The notes: generated from the sequence alone by a model not told the origin. DNA of 64,000 nt from Enterovibrio coralii (GCF_001559595.1 NZ_LNTY01000006.1:248001-312000); one strand, 5' to 3'; positions 26,287 to 36,725 are shown, numbered from the stretch's first letter. Numbers and translations: made by a program.

Positions 26287-27350
26287 TGAAATACAAAGCA
26301 CTTAGCGCAGCTATTGGCGCCGTGTTGTTACTTTCTGGCTGTCAGCAAGAAGAAGCGGCAGTGCAAGAAACGCCACTTTATGTGTCTACCGTGGAAGTGG
26401 ATGCACCGGTGAAGAACCAGTTCCGCATCTTCAAAGGCCAAGTGGTTGCTGCAGAGCAAACGCCAATAGCTTTTCGTAGCAGCGGTGAAGTGGTTGAAGT
26501 CTTGGTCAAAGCGGGTGACAAGGTCGAAAAAGGTGACCTACTTGCACGTCTTGATGACAAAGCCGCTACCCAGACCCTTAACGATGCAAAAGCTCAACAC
26601 GAACTTGCCGTGAAGCAGTTGAAACGTGGCCGAGAGTTGTTTGGCAAGGCCATGATTTCCAGCGCAGAGCTGGACGGTTTGATCGCCAACAAAGCCTTGA
26701 CCGAAGCGCAATATGAGCTGGCAAAAAACCAACTTAAATACACCCGTTTAGACGCGCCATTTAGCGGCACCATTTCAGATGTGTTTAAAGAACGTTTTGA
26801 ACGCGTTCAACCGGGTGAAGCGGTGGTGAATTTGTACCAAGACGATAAGGTCTACGTACAGATTGAGTTGTCAGACAACGTATTGGCGATGATCACACCG
26901 AATGGTCAAGCCGTTCGTTATCAGCCTTGGGTGTCATTCTATGGCTTTGAAGGTCGCCATCAAATGACCTATCTCGAGCACAGCAATGAACCCAATGCCT
27001 CAACCGGAAGCTATGAGCTTTGGTTGTCGATGAACCAGATTTCACCTGCTGTGTTGCCGGGCACTACCGCCACCGTGGCAGTAGATATGGTTGAAGCTGG
27101 CATTCAAGCGGTGGATGGTTATCAAGTGCCGATGACTGTACTCCAAGCCGGTGATAAAAAAGGTGAGTTCTACGTGTGGAAACTCGTTGGTGATGAAGTA
27201 AGCCGCGTCGCTGTCACGGTTGCCGAAGTGAACGGTAACGGTGCCGTTGTTGCTAAAGGCATTAGTGAAGGTGACGTACTGGTGAACTCCAACTTGCGCA
27301 AACTGCGTGAGGGTAAGCAGGTTGAAGCAACGGGGAAGCGTAACGGATGA
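26286..27350 (+). CDS. RND efflux periplasmic adaptor lipoprotein (second of two)
   Basis: A 354-residue adaptor, starting at ATG 26286 that overlaps the previous stop; this start gives the lipoprotein signal MKYKALSAAIGAVLLLSGC (Cys19), while the in-frame upstream ATG does not. Lipoyl halves: IAFRSSGEVVEVLVKAGDKVEKGDLLARLD and LDAPFSGTISDVFKERFERV. It is only moderately like its neighbour, so this is not a recent duplication. Its stop overlaps the permease start by 4 nt (ATGA). Confidence 0.92.
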   Translation: MKYKALSAAIGAVLLLSGCQQEEAAVQETPLYVSTVEVDAPVKNQFRIFKGQVVAAEQTPIAFRSSGEVVEVLVKAGDKVEKGDLLARLDDKAATQTLNDAKAQHELAVKQLKRGRELFGKAMISSAELDGLIANKALTEAQYELAKNQLKYTRLDAPFSGTISDVFKERFERVQPGEAVVNLYQDDKVYVQIELSDNVLAMITPNGQAVRYQPWVSFYGFEGRHQMTYLEHSNEPNASTGSYELWLSMNQISPAVLPGTTATVAVDMVEAGIQAVDGYQVPMTVLQAGDKKGEFYVWKLVGDEVSRVAVTVAEVNGNGAVVAKGISEGDVLVNSNLRKLREGKQVEATGKRNG

Positions 27351-30300
27351 ATATTGCTGAATACTCAATCAAAAACAAAATAATCAGTTGGCTGGCCATT
27401 GTCATCCTAACGATTGGTGGTATTACATCGTTTCTGGATTTGGGACGTTTGGAAGACCCTGCGTTTACCATCAAAGACGCAATGATCATTGCTACCTACC
27501 CAGGTGCCACGCCAAAAGAAGTGGAAGAAGAACTGACGTATCCGCTCGAAAAGGAAATTCGCCGTCTTCCATATATCGACAAGATCACGTCGACATCTTC
27601 CAGCGGTATGTCTCAAATCATGGTGAGCATGAAGATGGACTATGGTCCAGACGAATTGCCACAGATTTGGGATGAAATGCGCAGAAAGATCAATGATTTG
27701 CGTCCGTCTCTGCCACAAGGCGTCAACTCACTTTCTATCATCGATGACTTTGGTGACGTGTTTGGCATCATGTTGATGCTGACTGGCGACGGTTACGATT
27801 ACGTCGAGCTGAAACGCTACGCGGATTTGCTGGCGCGCGACCTTGAGCTGGTTGATGGCGTTGGCAAGGTTGCGATTGCGGGCGATCAAAGAGAGATGCT
27901 GTTCGTCGAGATTTCTCTCGACCGATTAGCCTCGCTCAATTTGGACATGTCTATCGTTGCCGGCCTTCTGAACCAACAGAACAACGTTGTAGCTTCGGGC
28001 GAAGTCATGGTCAACGGTGAAAGTTTGGTTATCCGTCCGAGTGGCACCTTGAACTCTGTTGAGGCACTGGAAAACCTGATCATTCATGGTCGTGATACCG
28101 GAAACCTGATCCGTCTGAAAGATGTGGCAACGGTAACGCGTGATATTCAGGAAAAGCCGGGCAACGTTATCACCTACAACGGCAAGCCAGCGATCAACTT
28201 GGCTATTTCGTTCGCATCTGGTGTTAACGTTGTTGAAGTCGGTAAGCGCGTTCAGGCTGAACTGGATACCTTGGAGCAATTAAAACCTGCTGGTATCGAA
28301 CTGAACTACTTCTACAACCAATCTGCTGAAGTCGATGCATCTGTACAGGATTTCGTGATCAGTTTGGCGCAAGCCGTTGGCATTGTGATTGTCGTGCTGC
28401 TGTTTGCTATGGGTATGCGAAGCGGCATCATCATCGGTTTGGTTCTGTTGCTGACGGTCTTCGGTACCTTCATTTTGATGAAGTACAACGACATCGAGTT
28501 ACACCGTATTTCGCTTGGTGCCTTGATCATTGCGCTCGGTATGCTGGTGGACAATGCCATTGTTGTTGTGGAAGGTATTCTGGTTGGCCTGAAGAAAGGG
28601 CGCACCCGTGTTCAGGCAGCTGCAGACATTGTTAAACAAACACAGTGGCCGTTGCTTGGCGCAACTGTTATCGCGATAACTGCTTTCGCACCTATTGGTC
28701 TGTCTGAAGATGCGACGGGCGAATTCATGGGTTCGCTGTTCTGGGTACTGTGTTATTCACTGTTCCTAAGCTGGGTGACAGCACTGACCTTAACGCCATT
28801 CTTGGCAAATCTTCTGCTTAAAGAAGAAAACGTCAATGAAGGGGAAGATGTAGACCCATACAAAGGTTGGCTGTTTGTTGTCTTTGGCTGGTCGTTGAAA
28901 TTGGCGATGCGATTCCGTTGGCTAACCGTTGCAGGCATGATTGCCTTGCTGGTAGCGGCTGTGATGGCATTTGGCATGGTGAAACAACAGTTCTTCCCAC
29001 CGTCAAACACGCCAATGTTCTACGTGGATTTGTGGATGCCTGAAGGCACGGATATTCGTGAAACTATCAAGCAAACGGAAAAGGTTGAAGCCTACATTCG
29101 CGAGCAAGATGACGTCGAATTTGTGACGACCTCAGTGGGTCAAGGTTTGCAGCGTTTCGCGCTGACGTACCAACCAGAGCAAAGCTATGAAAGCTACGCA
29201 CAACTTCAAGTGCGTACAACAGACCGTGAAAACATGTTTGTGGTGTTGCGTTCACTGACGCAGACATTGCCACGTGATTTCGATAAACCGACGTTCCAGT
29301 TCAAACTGATTGAGTTCGGCCCGTCACCTGCATCGAAAATTGAAGCCCGTATAACCGGTGCGGACCCGCAAGTGCTGCGCGAAATTGCACTGCAAGTTGA
29401 AGACATCCTTCACCAAGATCCCGGTGCACGAAATATTCGTCATGACTGGCGTGAACGTACCAAAGAATTGGTGCCCGTCTTCAACGAGTCGAAAGCGCGT
29501 CGCTTGGGTATTTCGAAAGAAGATTTGTCTAACACGCTGCAACTGACGTTTGGCGGTAGTGCTATGGGTGTGCTTCGTGATGGCACAGATATGTTGCCAA
29601 TCGTTGGCCGTTTGCCAGAGCTTGAGCGTGTGGATTTTGAGTCTATCCAGAACGCGACGATTTGGAGCCCGTCACTACAAGCGTACGTGCCAATTGATCA
29701 AGTGGTTGATGGTGTTGAGCTGACGTGGGAAGACCCAATCATCAAGCGTCGTGACAGAAAACGCACGCTGACAGTGTTGGCTGACCACGACATTCTAAGC
29801 GAAGATACCGCAGATGCGTTGTTCCGCCGTGTACAACCTGCCGTGATGGCCTTGGACTTGCCACAAGGCTATGAGATCACGTGGGGCGGTGAATACGAGT
29901 CGTCTGTGGATGCGCAGCAATCGCTGTTTGGTTCATTACCAATGGGCTATCTGCTGATGTTCGTGATCACCATATTGCTGTTCAACTCGATTAAGAAGCC
30001 GCTGGTGATTTGGTTCACCGTGCCGCTGTCAATTATCGGTGTGTCGTTTGGTTTGTTGCTGTGGAACATGCCGTTCAGCTTTACGGCCTTCCTTGGCTTG
30101 TTGAGCTTGAGTGGCATGATCTTGAAAAACGGTATTGTTCTGATGGACCAAATCAACATCGAAATGGATTCAGGCAAAGAACCTTATCAAGCGATTGTTG
30201 ATTCTGCCGTTAGCCGTGTTCGCCCTGTGAGTATGGCGGCATTAACCACGATTCTTGGCTTGGTGCCTTTGATGTTTGATGCCTTCTTTGGCTCGATGGC

Positions 30301-30430
30301 TATCACCATCATGGCGGGTCTGGGTTTTGCGACTGTCCTGACCTTGATAGTTGTGCCAGTGATGTATTCCATCATGTTCAACATCAAGCCCACCAAGGAT
30401 AAAACGGTGGAGCTAGCACCGGCAGCGTAA
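27347..30430 (+). CDS. RND multidrug efflux permease
   Basis: A complete 1027-residue RND pump. N-terminus MNIAEYSIKNKIISWLAIVILTIGG, periplasmic TYPGATPKEVEEELTYPLEKEI, proton-relay helix region LGALIIALGMLVDNAIVVVEG (the paired acidic residue of helix 4), and the second repeat with LLSLSGMILKNGIVLMDQINIEM. It is of the AcrB/MexF-like hydrophobe/amphiphile type rather than the heavy-metal type: it lacks the Met-rich porter loops of CusA. It is translationally coupled to the second adaptor. No outer-membrane channel gene follows, so it likely uses a housekeeping TolC. A terminator follows directly. Confidence 0.93.
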   Translation: MNIAEYSIKNKIISWLAIVILTIGGITSFLDLGRLEDPAFTIKDAMIIATYPGATPKEVEEELTYPLEKEIRRLPYIDKITSTSSSGMSQIMVSMKMDYGPDELPQIWDEMRRKINDLRPSLPQGVNSLSIIDDFGDVFGIMLMLTGDGYDYVELKRYADLLARDLELVDGVGKVAIAGDQREMLFVEISLDRLASLNLDMSIVAGLLNQQNNVVASGEVMVNGESLVIRPSGTLNSVEALENLIIHGRDTGNLIRLKDVATVTRDIQEKPGNVITYNGKPAINLAISFASGVNVVEVGKRVQAELDTLEQLKPAGIELNYFYNQSAEVDASVQDFVISLAQAVGIVIVVLLFAMGMRSGIIIGLVLLLTVFGTFILMKYNDIELHRISLGALIIALGMLVDNAIVVVEGILVGLKKGRTRVQAAADIVKQTQWPLLGATVIAITAFAPIGLSEDATGEFMGSLFWVLCYSLFLSWVTALTLTPFLANLLLKEENVNEGEDVDPYKGWLFVVFGWSLKLAMRFRWLTVAGMIALLVAAVMAFGMVKQQFFPPSNTPMFYVDLWMPEGTDIRETIKQTEKVEAYIREQDDVEFVTTSVGQGLQRFALTYQPEQSYESYAQLQVRTTDRENMFVVLRSLTQTLPRDFDKPTFQFKLIEFGPSPASKIEARITGADPQVLREIALQVEDILHQDPGARNIRHDWRERTKELVPVFNESKARRLGISKEDLSNTLQLTFGGSAMGVLRDGTDMLPIVGRLPELERVDFESIQNATIWSPSLQAYVPIDQVVDGVELTWEDPIIKRRDRKRTLTVLADHDILSEDTADALFRRVQPAVMALDLPQGYEITWGGEYESSVDAQQSLFGSLPMGYLLMFVITILLFNSIKKPLVIWFTVPLSIIGVSFGLLLWNMPFSFTAFLGLLSLSGMILKNGIVLMDQINIEMDSGKEPYQAIVDSAVSRVRPVSMAALTTILGLVPLMFDAFFGSMAITIMAGLGFATVLTLIVVPVMYSIMFNIKPTKDKTVELAPAA

Positions 30431-30444
30431 TGCGATAGAAGTGA

Positions 30445-30471
30445 AAAGGCGGGAAGTATCCCGCCTTTTTT
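30445..30471. terminator. Bidirectional terminator between RND operon and ABC importer operon
   Basis: Stem AAGGCGGGA/TCCCGCCTT, loop AGTA, with A residues before and six T residues after. It lies between two converging operons and can serve both. Confidence 0.88.
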
Positions 30472-30476
30472 GTCTT

Positions 30477-31543
30477 TCAGACTGTGGGTTTCTTCCATAC
30501 GAGATAGAGAACGAATATTCCACCCAGCCCAGCAGTGACAATACCAACGGGTAACTCCTGTGGTGCCAAAATGGTTCTGCTGACAAGATCGCCCAACGTT
30601 AAAATCACCGCTCCCCACAATGCAATCAAAGGTAACGCCAATCGGTGGGTCATGCCTGAAAAAGGCCTCACCAAATGCGGGACCATCAATCCGATAAAGC
30701 CTATGACGCCGGTTAAAGAGACAATGGAAGCGGTACAAAATGCGCAGCGAGAAAGACTTCACTTTGAATCCTGTGGACGTTGACGCCCAAGGACAGAGTT
30801 GTTTGTTCACTGACGAGTAAGGTGTCCAACTCACGAAAGCGAAACGCGACAAGCGCGAGCAAACCTATGACGCCAATAGCGGCGAAAATCAGGTTGTCCC
30901 AACGCGCTAACCCCAAGCCTCCCATGGTCCAAAACAAGATTGAACTCGCCGCTCTTTGATCACCCGAATAGATTAAAAAGCTGGTACCGGCACCAAAGAG
31001 AAAGGAGATCGCAAGGCCACAAAGGACAATGTTGTTGCTCCCTTGTTTTTTCTGAATGGAAAACAATATGAGCACTGCGGATGCAGACAGAATCCCGCCG
31101 GTAAATGCTGCTAAGGGTAAAGACCAAGAGCCTAGTACATCGCCAAGGTGGGTAATGATCAGCACTGCACCTGCTGATGCGCCGGATGACAAACCAAACA
31201 AGAAAGGGTCAGCAAGGTCGTTTCGCGTTGATGTTTGCAACAGTCCACCGACCATGGCCAATCCTGCTCCCGCTATGATCGCCAGCAGCACTCTTGGGAT
31301 ACGAAGGTCGACTAAAATACGGCTCGTCATTGTGGGTTCGTTTGCGAAGAATGATTGTAGCCCAGTGATGACTTCACTTGACGTTAGTGGAACTGAACCA
31401 AACCGCAGACTGAAAAGGCTGGCGACCACCAACAAAACACTACCGGATAGCCAAGCTATCCGGTAGCGATTGAAGACGAAAGCGGGTCGGGAGGACCGAA
31501 CTTTATTGCGGGTAAAAAGCATTGGAGAGTTTTTCAATCGCAA
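30477..31543 (-). CDS. FecCD-family ABC importer permease (one frameshift)
   Basis: Integral membrane subunit of a type II ABC importer (BtuC/FecCD family, iron-siderophore, heme, cobalamin or similar). About 355 residues with many helices; signatures include LRIPRVLLAIIAGAGLAMVGGLLQ, NDLADPFLFGLSSGASAGA, SLGVNVHRIQ and, after the break, GLMVP-region sequence PHLVRPFSGMTHR. One base is missing at 30743/30744: the frame then resumes as AAAFCTASIVSLTGVIG, which is the expected family sequence. The start may be ATG 31543 or 31522; either overlaps the binding-protein gene. Last gene of the three-gene operon. Confidence 0.88.
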
Positions 31544-32465
31544 CGATATTTGCAGGCCCAGGTGTCAGTTGTTCATAACGAAGCTTCACGTAACGCTGCG
31601 CCTTAACTGCATTGGTGTGCTTCATTAGAGGGTGCTGTTCCAAAAAGCGTTTGAGTGATTCCGCGCCATTTGCGGTTTGGTAATCAAGAAGAATAATGAC
31701 ATCAGGGTTTTCGTTAGCCACATGTTCCCAAGAGGTTCTCGCCCAACTTGTTTCCATATTGTCTGTTACATTGCGTCCGCCAGCGGCTTGTATCATGGCG
31801 TTTGGCATGGCGAACTTACCCGCGGTAAACGGTTTGTCTTCTCCTGAATCAAATAAAAACACTTTAGGTGCCGACGATTGTTGAGTTTGGTTATTAGTGG
31901 GGATGGCATTCACTCTCGTTTGCCAATCTTCAATGAGGGCTTCTGCTTCGTCCTGCTTATCAAATATGACACCAAGCTTTCTGACATCGTCATAGAGCAA
32001 ATCCATCTTTGCTTCATCACTCAATTTGCGTGCATGGATACAGCTTTCAGTTAGCACCAAGGTATCAATACCGTACGGTTTTAAACTTTCCGGGGTCACG
32101 TCGCCGCCCAGTTTCATCCCATAGTTCCAGCCCGCAAAAAAGAAGTCAGCATCGGATGCGATAAGCGTTTCCAGTGTTGGGTATTTAGGCGCAAGCTCGG
32201 GAATGTCTCCCAAGGTTTTTTGAAAGTCAGGAGACATTTTGTACCAACCAGTGATACCTGTTACGCCCGTGATGCTGTCTTGCAAGCCAAGCGCAAAAGC
32301 CATCTCAGTCATATTGATGTCGTGAAACACCGCTTTTTCAGGGCGTTTATCGATAGTCAGCGGAGTTCCGCAGTTATCGACGGTGACAGGATATTCAGTT
32401 TTTTGAGCGTTAGCGTGCGCGAAAGGGATGAAAACGAGTAGTGGTAATACAGCAGACCATTTCAT
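31503..32465 (-). CDS. ABC importer periplasmic substrate-binding protein (BtuF/FepB type)
   Basis: A 320-residue class III binding protein with signal peptide (MKWSAVLPLLVFIPFAHANA). Two lobes are joined by a long helix; visible features are VTVDNCGTPLTIDKRPEKAVFHDINMTEMAFALG, YPTLETLIASDADFFFAGW, and ENPDVIILLDYQ. Cys27-type and ESCIHAR residues are unusual for a siderophore binder and could coordinate metal or form a disulfide. Its start overlaps the ATPase stop by 4 nt. The ligand may be a metal chelate or corrinoid; the Zur-like box upstream points to zinc or a zinc-related need. Confidence 0.88.
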   Translation of the reverse strand: MKWSAVLPLLVFIPFAHANAQKTEYPVTVDNCGTPLTIDKRPEKAVFHDINMTEMAFALGLQDSITGVTGITGWYKMSPDFQKTLGDIPELAPKYPTLETLIASDADFFFAGWNYGMKLGGDVTPESLKPYGIDTLVLTESCIHARKLSDEAKMDLLYDDVRKLGVIFDKQDEAEALIEDWQTRVNAIPTNNQTQQSSAPKVFLFDSGEDKPFTAGKFAMPNAMIQAAGGRNVTDNMETSWARTSWEHVANENPDVIILLDYQTANGAESLKRFLEQHPLMKHTNAVKAQRYVKLRYEQLTPGPANIVAIEKLSNAFYPQ

Positions 32466-33285
32466 TGAGTGGCTCCCTGAAGTGAATGACTATTTTTGGC
32501 TGATGCGGCCTCAAAATGATGAACCGTGGTATCGATTTGAGGATGTTCAATGGGGATGACGTGCAATCCAAATACAGGCGTGATGAACTCATTGCGCATC
32601 ACGACAGATGGGGGCGCGAACGTGACGATTTGTTGTTCTGACATGAGTAGCACTTTATCGGCAAAGGGCGTGACCAAAGGGAGGTCATGCAATACCGCTA
32701 TCGAGCAATGCCTTTTCGTTTGACGAGGGCGAGAAGTTCAAGACGCGCAAGTGGGTCAAGGTGGTTAGTTGGTTCGTCGAGTAACAACAATTTGGGTTTT
32801 TGAGCCAATGCTCTCGCAATGTTTGCACGCTGCTGCTCCCCACCAGAAAGTGAGCCGTAGCTGCGCTCAACAAGATGAAAAAGACCGACATCTTCAAGTG
32901 CGACCATCACAGAGGTTTCATGCTCTTTCTGAGAACAACAAAAGGTGTGAGGCACTCGGCCAAGCCAAACATATTCACGCACGGTTAGACGGGGATCGAC
33001 ATGCTCATTCTGAGCGACGACTGCAATGTTTTTGGCTATCTGTTGTCGCGAGAAGGACTCAAAGGGCGCATTGTCGATGAGTAGTGCCCCCGATCTTTTC
33101 GGGTATTCGCCAGTCAACGATCTCAGAAGGCTAGACTTCCCACTGCCATTGGGTCCAATGACGGCAACGCATTCGCCTGCGAATACCTCAAAAGTCGCAT
33201 CATTTAAGGCTCTCCAGCCTTGATGGTTTTCCGCACAGAGCCGATGTGCTGACACGATAGGCTGCTGAAATCCTTTCATTCGCAT
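32462..33285 (-). CDS. ABC importer ATP-binding protein (one frameshift)
   Basis: ATPase of the FecCD-type importer, about 274 residues. Walker A GPNGSGKSS, Q-loop VAQNEHVD, signature LSGGEQQR, Walker B LLLLDEPTNHLD, and, in the other frame, the H-loop AVLHDLPLV. The frame breaks at 32704/32705, between ..KRKGIA and SIAVLHDL; one missing base accounts for it and the domain is otherwise complete. It is the first gene of the operon and lies 21 bp after a Zur-like palindrome. Start ATG 33285 or 33279. Confidence 0.88.
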
Positions 33286-33305
33286 TTGGATCTTTTGTTT
33301 GAATT

Positions 33306-33328
33306 GGTATGTTATAACATAACATTTG
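33306..33328 (-). promoter_or_regulatory. Zur-box-like palindrome upstream of FecCD-type importer
   Basis: A 23-bp dyad, ATGTTATA-A-CATAACAT with flanking GGT and TTG. It differs at one core base from the gammaproteobacterial Zur consensus as I know it (ATGTTATAnTATAACAT). It lies 21 bp upstream of the ATPase start and includes a TATAAC sequence that could act as -10. Zinc-dependent repression of the operon is therefore likely; a Fur box would look different (GATAAT repeats). Confidence 0.65.
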
Positions 33329-33460
33329 GTGGAATGTGTTTGTCAATGGGCTTACTCAATAACAAATAGCTTTCTCAGGAGGAAGACATCACCTTCCATA
33401 TAGGAATAAGAACGAGAGGGCGTTGCCGTTGCGATTAAAATGAAAAGGTTATTCCCTAAA

Positions 33461-33492
33461 AAACAAAAGGCTTCTCTGTGAGAAGCCTTTTG
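33461..33492 (-). terminator. Terminator after speG
   Basis: Twelve-base stem CAAAAGGCTTCT/AGAAGCCTTTTG, loop CTGTG. Read on the minus strand it is followed by TTTTTTAG, 34 bp after the speG stop. Confidence 0.85.
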
Positions 33493-33526
33493 CTATAAAT
33501 ATGAGTTACCGTTTCGCTAAGAAGCG

Positions 33527-34054
33527 TTACTTCTTACCGCGGCTTTTTAGGTAGGTATCTTGCAGGATGTACATGCGCTTGATGTCGCAGTATTCGCCGT
33601 TTACGAAGATTTCCTTCACCAAATGGCCTTCCTCGATAAATCCACATTCTTCGTAAAGGTGGATCGCACGTTCATTGTTTACCGCTACAAGCAAATACAC
33701 CTTATGCAGGTTCAAGATTGTGAACGCATAGTTTAGTGCTTTGTTGATCAGCGTGCGCGCATAACCACAACCTTGGTGGTCTGGTGCGATGATGATCTGG
33801 AATTCAGCGGTACGGTGAATGGAGTTGATCTCGACAAGCTCTACCAAGCCGACAGATTGTTTCTCTGAGTTTTCGGCGATAAAGCGACGCTCGTTGCTGT
33901 CGTGAATGTGCTTTCGGAACAGCTCTTCCAGCTCGTAGTACGACTCATAAGGTTCTTCGAACCAATAAGACATAATTGAACGGTTGTTGTTTAGTTGGTG
34001 AATAAAGCGAAGGTCTGTTTGCTCAAGAGCGCGGAGGCGGATTTCATTATCCAT
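33527..34054 (-). CDS. speG: Spermidine N1-acetyltransferase SpeG
   Basis: A 175-residue GNAT enzyme acetylating spermidine and spermine with acetyl-CoA. It follows Vibrio cholerae SpeG closely: [32 protein letters not shown] near the start (allosteric polyamine site region), [26 protein letters not shown] (acetyl-CoA site) and [15 protein letters not shown] chose ATG 34054, with GGAAAG 5 nt before it, over the frame's first ATG at 34072. Single gene with its own terminator. Confidence 0.94.
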   Translation of the reverse strand: MDNEIRLRALEQTDLRFIHQLNNNRSIMSYWFEEPYESYYELEELFRKHIHDSNERRFIAENSEKQSVGLVELVEINSIHRTAEFQIIIAPDHQGCGYARTLINKALNYAFTILNLHKVYLLVAVNNERAIHLYEECGFIEEGHLVKEIFVNGEYCDIKRMYILQDTYLKSRGKK

Positions 34055-34507
34055 GTTACTTTCCATTAACAAGTAAAATAGTGCTCAATGCATAAATCAC
34101 GGGAGTTTATGCTAAAGCGAGAAAATACCATTAAAGAGTGTAGGGGGAAATGAATATTTCCTCTCTTATTTTGAATGCCTAAAAGTTATGCAGGTCACGG
34201 AATTCGCGTTGTATTTTTCTTGCTCACTTTTCAGAAGAGGAAAGTCAGAATTCTCCTTAACGAATCAGCGTGATTTTTCTCTTGGCTGTACAGTAATTGC
34301 TCGCTCATTTGTGAATTGATTAAAAGCTGCACGGAATTGGCTTGGGAGTGCATGTTTTTAAGGGTTTACCTATTAGAAAGATAGGTAAAACCAATCATTC
34401 CAAATGTAAAATGCTGATATTTTATGGGCTGGCTTTATAGTTGTGACGAATTCGGACTTTTTAGGTTAAATTTTGTCCGCATTCTTGCCCATCGCAGGGA
34501 AATCCAT
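34055..34507. other. Intergenic speG-zwf, with an inverted repeat
   Basis: 453 bp between divergent genes. An inverted repeat GGTTTACCTAT … ATAGGTAAAACC (34363-34392, 7-base loop, one bulged A) lies about 115 bp before zwf and could be an operator or leader hairpin. No gene is convincing; an in-frame extension of zwf to ATG 34424 lacks a ribosome site. Confidence 0.45.
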
Positions 34508-36004
34508 ATGGCGAAAGAAAACAATAACATCGTGATTTTTGGCGCGTCAGGCGACCTTACTAAACGTAAGTTGATCCCAGCCCTTTATCACCTCTATGCA
34601 AACGATATGATGCCAGAGAATTTTACAATTCTTGGTGTTAGCCGAACTGACTACTCAGACGAATCGTTTCGCGAAAAGCTGGTTGCATTTTTAACAGAAA
34701 ATGAAAAAGTCGATGAAGAAACTCTCTCTCGCTTTTGCCAGCATCTTTATTACCTGCCAATCGACCCTGCCGATTCTTCAAAATACGATCAATTAGCGGA
34801 TCGCCTCCAAACACTGAGCGACAAGCACGACACCGGAAACAATAACCTTTACTACCTGGCGACACCGCCAAGTCTGTACGGTGTTATTCCTGAGTGTCTG
34901 GCAAAACACAACCTGCATGACCAGTCGAACGGCTGGAAGCGTCTTATCGTTGAAAAGCCGTTTGGCTATGACACCGCAACGGCTGAATCTTTGGATAAAA
35001 AACTGCATGATCAGTTTGAAGAAGATCAGCTTTACCGTATCGACCATTACCTAGGTAAAGAAACGGTTCAAAACTTGCTGGTATTCCGCTTCTCAAATGG
35101 CATGTTTGAGCCACTTTGGAACCGCAACTTCATCGATTACGTTGAAATCACAGGTGCAGAGTTCCTTGGTGTAGAAGGTCGTGGTGGTTACTACGATGGC
35201 TCAGGCGCAGTGCGAGACATGTTCCAAAACCATCTGCTTCAGGTGTTGGGCATGGTTGCAATGGAACCGCCAGCAGCGATTCGCTCTGACTCCATCCGTG
35301 ATGAAGTCACCAAAGTGATGCAGAGCTTCCGTCCACTGAGCGACGACGATCTGAAAAACAATCTGGTACTGGGTCAGTACACGGGTTCAACCGTTCGTGG
35401 TGATACTCTACTGGGTTACCGCGAAGAACCGGGTGTTGCTGAAGACTCTCGTACCGAGACATACATCGGTCTTAAGATGTTTGTTGATACTTGGCGTTGG
35501 AATGGTGTGCCATTCTATGTGCGCACTGGTAAACGTCTGCCAACACGCGTGACAGAAGTGGTCATCCACTTTAAGAAAACACCGCACCCAGTATTCGGTG
35601 CTAACGCGCCGGAAAACAAACTGGTAATCCGTATTCAGCCTGATGAAGGTATTCTGATGAGCTTTGGCTTGAAGAAACCGGGTGCGGGTTTTGAAGCAAA
35701 AGAAGTGTCGATGGAGTTCCATTATCAGAACCTCCAAGAAGCACAACTGCTGACCGCTTACGAGCGTCTGCTGTTGGATGCAATCAAAGGTGATTCGACC
35801 TTGTTTGCACGTTCAGATGCGGTGAAAGCGTGTTGGGAATTTGTTGAGCCGATTCTGCAATACAAAGAAGATCCAGATGCGCTGTTCGGTTACGCAGCGG
35901 GTACATGGGGCCCAGAGCAAGCGGACGAGCTGTTGAAGCGCGATGGCCGTGAGTGGCGCTACCCATGTAAGAACCTAACAAACACAGAATATTGCGAGCT
36001 ATGA
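34508..36004 (+). CDS. zwf: Glucose-6-phosphate 1-dehydrogenase
   Basis: A 498-residue NADP-dependent enzyme, first step of the oxidative pentose phosphate pathway. Nucleotide motif [11 protein letters not shown] near the N-terminus, active-site [20 protein letters not shown], and the conserved late region FVRTGKRL-like [17 protein letters not shown]. Start ATG 34508 has GGGA about 9 nt upstream and gives the usual N-terminus ([16 protein letters not shown]). It is followed by pgl after one base and then gnd, giving the complete oxidative branch as a unit. Confidence 0.97.
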   Translation: MAKENNNIVIFGASGDLTKRKLIPALYHLYANDMMPENFTILGVSRTDYSDESFREKLVAFLTENEKVDEETLSRFCQHLYYLPIDPADSSKYDQLADRLQTLSDKHDTGNNNLYYLATPPSLYGVIPECLAKHNLHDQSNGWKRLIVEKPFGYDTATAESLDKKLHDQFEEDQLYRIDHYLGKETVQNLLVFRFSNGMFEPLWNRNFIDYVEITGAEFLGVEGRGGYYDGSGAVRDMFQNHLLQVLGMVAMEPPAAIRSDSIRDEVTKVMQSFRPLSDDDLKNNLVLGQYTGSTVRGDTLLGYREEPGVAEDSRTETYIGLKMFVDTWRWNGVPFYVRTGKRLPTRVTEVVIHFKKTPHPVFGANAPENKLVIRIQPDEGILMSFGLKKPGAGFEAKEVSMEFHYQNLQEAQLLTAYERLLLDAIKGDSTLFARSDAVKACWEFVEPILQYKEDPDALFGYAAGTWGPEQADELLKRDGREWRYPCKNLTNTEYCEL

Positions 36005-36005
36005 A

Positions 36006-36725
36006 ATGAAGGAATTCCGCATTTTAGATAATGCTGACGCTGTCGTGACAGAACTGGCATCGTCAATGAAAAGCCTGAGTGAACAAGGACGTCCGGTTCA
36101 TATCTCACTCTCTGGTGGCAGCACGCCTAAGCTGCTGTTCAAATTGCTGGCGCAACCTGAGTGGGCGAACAGCATTCAGTGGCAAAACTTGCATTTCTGG
36201 TGGGGCGACGAACGTTGCGTGGCACCTGATGATGCTGAGAGCAACTACGGTGAAGCCAACGCGCTGCTGTTTAGCCATATCGATATTCCTGCAGAAAACA
36301 TTCACCGAATTCGTGGTGAAGACGATGCAGAGCAAGAAGCAAATCGTCTATCGGCAGAAATTCAAGCTGAAGTACCAAAGAAAAATGGCTTGCCAGCGTT
36401 TGATTGGATTTTGCTGGGTATGGGCGACGATGGCCACACTGCATCCTTGTTCCCGGGGCAAACAGATTACGATGAGCCTGCACTGGCAATCGTGGCTGCG
36501 CACCCACAATCGGGTCAGCTGCGTGTATCGAAAAGTGCTCGCCTGCTGAATAATGCAGACCGCATCAGCTACTTGGTACTGGGTGCAGGTAAAGCTGAAA
36601 TGGTTGAAGCAATCCACGGCGAAAACGCAGACGCTGATCTGCCTTATCCAGCCGCGCATATTCAATCGGCTCACGGCACGACTGAATGGTTTTTAGATGC
36701 TGCTGCCGCGAAGGCATTGGCATAA
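36006..36725 (+). CDS. pgl: 6-phosphogluconolactonase
   Basis: A 239-residue DevB-type lactonase that hydrolyses 6-phosphogluconolactone between the Zwf and Gnd steps. Motifs: ISLSGGSTPKLLFKLL, FWWGDERCV, and the strongly conserved GMGDDGHTASLFPG. It starts one base after the zwf stop, so the two are surely cotranscribed. Length is typical. Confidence 0.96.
   Translation: MKEFRILDNADAVVTELASSMKSLSEQGRPVHISLSGGSTPKLLFKLLAQPEWANSIQWQNLHFWWGDERCVAPDDAESNYGEANALLFSHIDIPAENIHRIRGEDDAEQEANRLSAEIQAEVPKKNGLPAFDWILLGMGDDGHTASLFPGQTDYDEPALAIVAAHPQSGQLRVSKSARLLNNADRISYLVLGAGKAEMVEAIHGENADADLPYPAAHIQSAHGTTEWFLDAAAAKALA

Noticed and set aside
30187..30852. Minus-strand 221-codon frame
   Set aside because: Crosses the RND gene end, the terminator and the FecCD gene; its sequence is an off-frame reading, while the FecCD homology is in other frames.
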